From: Hevea brasiliensis
Lineage: Eukaryota > Streptophyta > Magnoliopsida > Malpighiales > Euphorbiaceae
Length of the DNA stretch: 64,000 bases
Reading direction: 5' to 3'
Assembly: GCF_030052815.1 (NCBI RefSeq)
Contig: NC_079496.1
Location: 5,704,001-5,768,000, forward strand
In this document: piece by piece, positions 58,021 to 64,000 of the stretch
Layout: each line of letters starts with the position of its first letter
Numbering within the stretch: the first letter of the stretch is position 1
Made by a program: the position numbers and the translations under genes
Notes under the pieces: generated by a model
What the model saw: only the letters and a program-made list of their open reading frames with translations
Database searches by the model: none
Told to the model about the DNA's origin: nothing

Positions 58021-59136
58021 CTAACACACTCCTTTATCGTAAATAGGGTAAATAATTCCAGCAGCTAGTAATTTTAGGATTTCCTTTTTCACAACATCCT
58101 TCATTGTAGGATTCAATCTTCTTTGGTGTTCAATGGAAGGTTTACTATTTGGCTCTAGGAAAATCCTATGCATACAGACTGTTGGACTAATTCCCTTTAT
58201 ATCATCAATTGCATAACCCAAAACTCTTCGATATTCTCTCAAAACTCTCAACAATTTTTCATTCTCAATATAAGTCAAAGATGCATTAATTATAACAGGA
58301 TATGTTCCATTGGGTCCAAGAAAAGCATACCTGAGGTTGGAAGGAAGAGGTTTAAGATCTACCTTTGGGGCATCCTCTACCTTTAATGATGGTGGTTTGA
58401 TCTCCAAATTTTGCACCCCTTCAAGTTGAAAAATTGTGGCTTCAGGATGTGGTGGAGAACTCTCCAAGTGTTGTGCAAAAGCAGCTATGTTGTGATTGTC
58501 ATCTTCAATGCTCCCACCATGGACTAAGCAATTTTCAAGAGGGTCTTGTGGATAGCTTTTTTTAAAATGCTCTTGAACAATCTCATCAATAATGTCTACC
58601 CGCAAACAAGACTCAACTTCTTCATGTTTCCTTTTCATGGCTGGATTGATGTTGAATATCATTTGATCATCTCCCACTTTAAGTGTCAATTTCTCACCCT
58701 TTACATCAATTAATGCACCAGCTGTTGCCAAAAAGGGTCTTCCCAATAAGATAGGAACTTTTGTGTCTTCTTCCATATCTAAAATGACAAAGTCCACCGG
58801 AATGTAGAATTTCCCAACCTTGATAGGCACATTTTCTAGAATGCCTTTTGGATACTTAATTGAACAATTAGCCACTGAAAGATACATATTTGTGGGCTTC
58901 AACTCTCCCATATTCAACTTCTCATATATTGAAAGAGGCATTAGGCTGACACTAGCTCCAAGGTCACATAAGGCATTTGCCACACAATTATCACCTATAT
59001 GACAAGGAATGGAAAACACACCGGGATCTTTGAGTTTGGGAGGTAACTTTTTTTGAATTATAGCACTGCATTGCTCTCCCAAGTTGATGGTGTCATAATC
59101 TTCTAGCCTTCTCTTGTTGGAAAGAATCTCCTTCAA
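58021..59136 (-). pseudogene. aspartic protease and connector, Athila copy 2
   Basis: An open stretch of 371 codons. The protease-like domain shows DLGASVSLMPLSIYEK and ILLGRPFLATAGALID; the rest is the connector (LKPLPSNLRYAFLG, YPVIINASL) into RT. It is entered by a one-base frameshift near 59140 after gag and left by another near 58030, so the polyprotein cannot be read through. The active-site motif is D-L-G-A, as in copy 1. Confidence 0.88.
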
Positions 59137-61004
59137 AAACTTGCATAACTTGGCATTTGGGATAGTGCCTCAGTGAATGGCACATTGATATACAACTTCT
59201 TTAGCACTTCAAGGAATTTGCCAAATTGTTTGTCTAGCTTATGCTTGATGAATCTTTGAGGGTAGGGAAGGGTGGGCTTGTAAGGTTCGGGTGGGATGTA
59301 TGGTTTCTCTCCCTCATCTTGCTCACTTTTGCTTTCTTCTTCTTTTTCATTTTTCTTGCTCTCAACTGAATTTTCTTCTTTTGTGCTCTCTTTTTCTTCT
59401 CTCTTGTTTTCACTCTCTTGACCAACTTTCTTACCACTCCTCAAGGTCACAACCTTACATTGTTCATGAGGGTTTTGTGGTTGGCTAGGTAGTTTGCCAT
59501 AGGATTTGCTTCCCGATGAGCTTGCTTGTTGAGCCAATTGAGTCTCTAACATGCGGTTGTGGACTTGTAATTGATCCATGGTTTGTCTCATGTGTTGCAT
59601 TTCTTCCTCCAATTTGCTATTCATCTTGCTTTGTTCAGCAAAAAATTTCTCCATCATGCTTTCCAAGGTTGGCTTCGGTTCATGAGGTGGAAGGGATTGT
59701 TGTGCTCTTGCTTGATATCCAGGTGGTGGCTGCTTTGTGGGCTGAAATTGAGGCTGAAATTGAGGCCTATTCTGCTGCACATACTGCTGGTTATGAGGAT
59801 AATTTGAGCTTTGACCTTGTTGAGCAAAAGTTGCTTGTGGCCTCCATGTTGAGTTGTTCACATTAGAATAAGAATTCCCCATAGGTTTTTGTTGATATCC
59901 TCCTGCATAAGCAGCTTGCTCTTGCAAATAATCATCACTATAAGAAGAGTAATCAACTCCACAACTTTGAGTTCCATCTGTGAAGGCAACTTGTTGCATA
60001 GTTGTAGGAGTTGAGGTTGTTGCCTTTGTGCAAAAATCACTAAGAAGCTGAGTCAACTTATCAAATCTTGCATTCATGTAGCTAACTGAGTCAAGTTCAT
60101 AAATCCCAGCCTTCTTTGGCTCAAGTGCTCTAGGATTTCCCCACAAATGGGTATTATGAGCAATCTTCTCTAATAGATCATAGCATTCTTCACTTGTCAT
60201 TCTCATGAAATCTCCTCCTGCTTGTGAATCAATTGTGTTTCTTATGGCTGGAGTAACTCTGGTGTAGAAATTCTGAACAATCATCCATTTGGGTATTTCA
60301 TGATGAGGACATTGCCTTTCAAGCTCCTTAAATCTCATCCAAGATTCATACAAAGTTTCATCATCCCTTGGCTTAAAAGCTACCATCAAATTCCTCAAAT
60401 AAGTGGTCTTCCCAGGTGGGAAAAATTGAGATAAAAAGGCTTGAGATAGCTGCTCCCAAGTAGCTATAGTAGCTTGTGGAAGTGAGTCATACCACTCTAA
60501 TGCTGAATCCCGAAGAGAGAATAGAAATAAGGTGAGCCAAATCACTTCATCTGAAACTCCAGGTTGTCTTTGTGTACCGCATATCATAAAAAATTTCTTC
60601 AAATGAGAATGAGGATTTTCAAGTGGACTACCTCCAAATTGTGAATTTTGAACCATTTGAATGAGATCAGTCTTTAACTCAAATTGATTAGCTCCAATAA
60701 TAGGTCTGTTATCTCTCACATCTGCACATCTAGGAAAAGCATAATCCAACATGGATCTTCTTTGAGGATCATTTTGATTAACCACTTTATTTTGCCTATT
60801 TTGCTCATTTCCTCCATTGTTTCCACCAATAGCTCTATTTTGATTCTCCATATTTTCAATTGTCTCCTTTTGCTCAAATCTTTGTTGTTCTTCTTTTTCT
60901 GCTTCCTTTCTTCTCTTGTATTCCTTTTTGTTGGCTCGGCAGAATTTTTCAATTTCTGGGTTGAACAACAATTCAGTATCACTTGTGCTTTTTGATCGTC
61001 TCAT
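59133..61004 (-). CDS. gag: gag polyprotein, Athila copy 2, long open frame
   Basis: 623 codons from the ATG at 61002-61004 (MRRSKSTSD). A basic/acidic N-terminal region is followed by an Asn/Gln patch, the retrotransposon Gag core at about residues 145-260 (LFLFSLRDSALEWYDSLP, FFPPGKTTYLRNL, CPHHEIPKWM, DLLEKIAHNTHLWG), a long Gln/Pro-rich low-complexity region, a coiled-coil-like stretch (SKMNSKLEEEMQHMRQTMDQ), TLRSGKK and a Lys/Glu-rich linker. No CCHC knuckle. The end at 59133 is caused by the frameshift into the protease frame, so the true protein would be longer. The Gag part itself appears readable. Confidence 0.88.
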   Translation of the reverse strand: MRRSKSTSDTELLFNPEIEKFCRANKKEYKRRKEAEKEEQQRFEQKETIENMENQNRAIGGNNGGNEQNRQNKVVNQNDPQRRSMLDYAFPRCADVRDNRPIIGANQFELKTDLIQMVQNSQFGGSPLENPHSHLKKFFMICGTQRQPGVSDEVIWLTLFLFSLRDSALEWYDSLPQATIATWEQLSQAFLSQFFPPGKTTYLRNLMVAFKPRDDETLYESWMRFKELERQCPHHEIPKWMIVQNFYTRVTPAIRNTIDSQAGGDFMRMTSEECYDLLEKIAHNTHLWGNPRALEPKKAGIYELDSVSYMNARFDKLTQLLSDFCTKATTSTPTTMQQVAFTDGTQSCGVDYSSYSDDYLQEQAAYAGGYQQKPMGNSYSNVNNSTWRPQATFAQQGQSSNYPHNQQYVQQNRPQFQPQFQPTKQPPPGYQARAQQSLPPHEPKPTLESMMEKFFAEQSKMNSKLEEEMQHMRQTMDQLQVHNRMLETQLAQQASSSGSKSYGKLPSQPQNPHEQCKVVTLRSGKKVGQESENKREEKESTKEENSVESKKNEKEEESKSEQDEGEKPYIPPEPYKPTLPYPQRFIKHKLDKQFGKFLEVLKKLYINVPFTEALSQMPSYASF

Positions 61005-61135
61005 AAACAAGAAAAGTACCTGAAAAATACAAGGAACAACAGTGAAAATAAAAGAAAATAAAAATTCTAATCAGCTTAAAACAATTAAAATCCAACTTAA
61101 AAACAAACAATTCCCCGGCAATGGCGCCAAAAACT
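61005..61135 (-). other. 5' leader of Athila copy 2, with primer-binding site
   Basis: About 130 bp between the 5' LTR and the gag ATG, containing the primer-binding site at 61112-61129. Confidence 0.75.
61112..61129 (-). promoter_or_regulatory. primer-binding site, tRNA-Asp type
   Basis: On the - strand TGGCGCCATTGCCGGGGA lies six bases inside the 5' LTR. From general knowledge this matches the 3' end complement of plant tRNA-Asp, the usual Athila primer, with about one mismatch. Confidence 0.88.
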
Positions 61136-62638
61136 TGATGTTGTGTCCGCAAGTGCACGGGTCACAGTAGTATAGTTTTAAAAAAATGATATTGATCCCA
61201 CAGGGAATTGTGCTTAAATTGGAAATAAAAGTATAAGCTAATTAGAATGACAAAATTTAAAGGTATAAAAAATGAAATCTAAAAATTAAAATTGGTATTT
61301 GAGGAATTTAAGCTAAATCCAACAATTAACTAAAATTAATTAAACTAGATTACCAAGATTTAAATTGAAACTTGCTATTTATGAAATTTGGAGGAATTAA
61401 ATCTAAATTCAATAAAAATTAAAGTGATTCTAGAGATTGGATTTTCAATATTGTTTGCATGTGGTTTATCCCTAATTTAGCCAAACATATGAGAATTGCA
61501 ATTTTGAGGGAAATCAATTCTTAAATCTTTGAAACCTTTTTCAAGCATTTCAAAGTTGGTATTCATTAAATCAAACTATGTTTTCACGGTATTTCAAACC
61601 TAACAAAAACCCAATTAAAGCTCTAATTGATTTTGGAAAGTCCCCTTAATCCTCTTAGCTTATTTCTAACACTAAGAAAACTAAGTTCATTGCAAGATTA
61701 TCTATCCCAAATATTCACTTTTCAGTCCATCTATTAAGGATTAAAGCTTAACTTAATGAGGGCCCATTCATCAAGCAAGGCAACAAGCTCACAAGAAATA
61801 AATCTAAATGTAACAAACCTTATTTAAATGGCTAAATCAATTCAAAACCACAATACAAAACAATATTTACAAACCCATCTCTAGAATCTCTAATAATTAC
61901 TCACAAATCATAGTTTAAAGACAAACCCAAGTGTATAAATGAAGAAATAATGGAAATCTAAGTTAAGGAATAGAAAAACCCAGAAGAATGCAGAAGAATC
62001 TGCTGCAGAAAAGTGCAGAACGAGCTCCCTGCTGCTGCTGCAGAAATGCTTTACGTGCTCCCCTTCTTTCTCTCCTTCTTTCTTGCCAAAATTGCCTCCC
62101 TTCCTCCTTATGGAAAGAAAATGATAAAGGAGGCTTTATATGGGTTAGGGGTCTGCCCTAGAATGGGTAAAAAGGTGGAAGATTCCAGAGAAAGTGAGGT
62201 ATAAAATCAGAGTAACGGAAATGCCACATCAGCCATTTCCAGTAAAAACGATATAAGCTGAATCGGTTGTGTCGCGGGTTGTGTCGCAGGTTGTGTAACA
62301 ATCTGCCTGAATATCTGACGATCGACACAACCTGCGACATAAGCTAAACCGGTTGTGTCGTTGTGTCGCAGGTTGTATAACTCTCGGCCATTTTTTACTC
62401 AACTTCAAAAATTTTTGCAATTCAACTTCAATCTCCTCCAAATGGCTACTCTGATCAAAATACATCAAATTTCTCCAAATTTAACCTACAAAACAAATAA
62501 ATTCCAAAAATTAAACTAAGAAGTGTGAAAATTGTAAAATTGACTAAATATATACTAATATCTATAATAATAGCTATGAACAAGGGTAAATTATGTGCAA
62601 AAATTACTCCTAAATGATGATCTAAAATGCATGCATCA
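61136..62638 (-). repeat. 5' LTR of Athila copy 2
   Basis: On the - strand it opens TGATGCATGC at 62638 and ends ACATCA at 61136. Length 1503 bp. TATA box TATAAAG at 62134-62140 and repeat cluster at 62255-62390. It differs from the 3' LTR by roughly 30 substitutions and a few indels, one of them an 8-bp change inside the repeat cluster. Confidence 0.93.
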
Positions 62639-62643
62639 ACTCT
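62639..62643. repeat. target site duplication, right copy (ACTCT)
   Basis: Matches 49273-49277. Confidence 0.85.
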
Positions 62644-64000
62644 CTCTATCGTTTTCTCTCTCCTCCCTCCTCCCCACACAGCGCCGCCGCCACCCAGCCC
62701 TCCCCACCTCACCGGCGTGCAGCCCAAGCCTTCCCCCACTGATGGCCGGCCTTCCAGGTGGCCGAAAATGACGCGTGAAAAGGCGTGACGCGCAGCGCAC
62801 CTTTTCGATCCGGCCATCGATTGGGCCGGGTCTTGTGTTAAACACCATCTACAGCTCGATAGCTTTGCATAGACACTAAGAACACTAAAATCCATTGAGC
62901 GGTTTGGCCAATTTTTGTCTGGGAAGTTTTAGACTATTTCAAATTTTAGGCTAGATTTCTCACAAACCATGAACCCCATGAGAAAAACGAGAGTATCATA
63001 GTGCTCCACTCGTCGAGAGCTTCGCGGAAATATAAACTTCAAAATTTTTCCATACCGTTTTTCGGTGGGTCCCATGAAATTTTGTAGTGTTTTTCCGAGT
63101 ATTAAATGAGTTTAGAAAATTTCGTAAAAATTATATACTAACCCCCGTATTGTGGGCTTCGTGTAGGTACCTTCAATTCGCAGAAATTAGACGGTTGCCC
63201 GGGTTTGTGAATTTCCGGCCAAACAGACAGGCTACCAAAAAAGTCTCAGAATTGGGTCGAGATTTTGGCTACGCCACCATTATAGATGTCCCGAGCACGT
63301 TCCCTAGATCAGAATCGGCATAGGTAAACCCGAACGTTACTTTTTGTCAATTTTCTAGTGCTTGAATGGGATTAAAAATCCATAAAATATTCATGGTAGC
63401 TCAGAAAATTATGATTCTTTTTGCATTAGCTTAGTAATATTGCTAAGGACCACGGGGCAAAGTTTTAGAATTTTTAGAGCTTATTTAGGTAGTGTTTGCA
63501 AAAAGGGTCAATTGTAAGGACTAAACTATAATTTTACATATTGTGATTGATGACTGTTTGGATGGGCCCAGGAGGGGCTGTGTGATGTGATTGAGATGTA
63601 GATGTATGGTTTGTGGATATAGAAGTGCATTTTAAATCCATTTGCAGGTTGGGTAGGTCCTAGGTATAGGGGAGACTCTGTCGGATTTTCGGCACGACTT
63701 AGTACATCTTTGATCTTTTCCTTAGTTTGTATTGAGTCAAATTTATTAAATGATTGTAATAAAATTGTCAGGTGATTCGGGACAGCCTTCCTCCTCCGCC
63801 CAGCCGCCACAGTGACTGCGGTTAAGTCTGTGAGTGAAATATTAATTTTAATTGTAATTTTGATATTATTATATGTTCAAGCATGCCCATGTATCACTTA
63901 TAAATATGTATCTACGTAGTTAAACTCTAGGCAAGTTTTATGTTACATTCACAACTGTTAAAGTGCCATGGATATTGTTGTGGTAATTTGGAGCAGTGTG
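62644..64000 (+). repeat. chromovirus-type LTR, right part, runs past the window end
   Basis: Continuation of the LTR begun at 48874: a pyrimidine-rich CTCTCTAT...CTCCTCCC stretch continues the pyrimidine-rich DNA left of the Athila insertion, followed by GC-richer and then AT-rich LTR-like DNA. No ORF has recognisable family features. The LTR end is outside the window. Confidence 0.6.

Larger units (their letters stand above)
49278..62638 (-). mobile_element. complete Athila-type Ty3/gypsy retrotransposon, copy 2, 13.4 kb
   Basis: Two LTRs (49278-50773 and 61136-62638), a tRNA-Asp-type primer site beside the right LTR, a polypurine tract beside the left LTR, and a 5-bp target duplication ACTCT. 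On the - strand, gag, protease, RT, RNase H, integrase, spacer, third ORF and a 2-kb non-coding tail follow in that order. The two LTRs differ at roughly 30 sites and a few indels by eye (about 2%), so insertion is fairly recent, yet the coding region has frameshifts near 59140, 58030 and 57655 and stops at 57355, 56776 and 53385. It lies inside the LTR of a chromovirus-type element. Confidence 0.97.

Noticed and set aside
59516..59866. Plus-strand ORFs opposite the Athila gag
   Set aside because: Shadows of the - strand gag; no family features.

Overview
This is a repeat-dominated, AT-rich stretch of nuclear DNA from a eudicot plant. The two intact host genes are plant types: an ATL-family RING-H2 ubiquitin ligase and a group IX ERF transcription factor. 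All the large repeats are plant transposon families (Athila-type and chromovirus-type Ty3/gypsy LTR elements and a PIF/Harbinger DNA transposon). A Malpighiales host such as Euphorbiaceae is only a guess. I see no bacterial-style operons, CRISPR arrays, tRNA or rRNA genes.

Layout. (1) 1-11784: an Athila-type retrotransposon on the + strand, cut by the window edge inside gag, with gag, protease, RT, RNase H, integrase, an 'env-like' third ORF, PPT and 3' LTR. (2) 11785-18498: two chromovirus-type LTRs head to head, 23 bp apart; the Athila copy lies against the distal end of the first. (3) 18499-24602: a decayed chromovirus on the - strand with an RNase H relic, a tRNA-iMet-type primer site and a 5' LTR. 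(4) 25954-27027: intact ATL1/ATL16-like gene on the - strand. (5) 27028-31004: AT-rich intergenic DNA with microsatellites and a hairpin. (6) 31005-33786: a second partial copy of the chromovirus-type LTR. (7) 33822-38139: a whole but dead PIF/Harbinger element with TIRs, TAA target duplications, a Myb-like ORF and a DDE transposase. (8) 40253-42054: an old solo Athila-type LTR. (9) 45351-45758: intact ERF098-like gene on the + strand. (10) 46759-48873: an LTR-like segment with a 153-bp tandem duplication. (11) 48874 to the window end: a + strand chromovirus-type LTR split by a complete 13.4-kb Athila element on the - strand (49278-62638, TSD ACTCT).

The two Athila copies are diverged relatives and can be read against each other. 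Both have the order gag, PR-RT-RH-IN, spacer, third ORF, about 2 kb of non-coding DNA, PPT, LTR. Both are broken by frameshifts and stops, and most pol stops fall where the other copy has glutamine.

The observation I find most worth following is regulatory. Each copy carries short internally repetitive motif clusters at three matching places: in the LTR U3 just upstream of a TATA box, in the pol to third-ORF spacer again upstream of a TATA-like box, and downstream of the third ORF next to a conserved palindrome plus a PPT-like tract. The repeated words differ between copies but their positions are kept. In the complete element a 30-nt stretch is identical between U3 and the spacer. This suggests, without proving, a second U3-like promoter for the third ORF. 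The third-ORF products show basic NLS-like clusters and C-terminal coiled coils, and I see no signal peptide or membrane anchor, so 'envelope' is a doubtful label for these copies.
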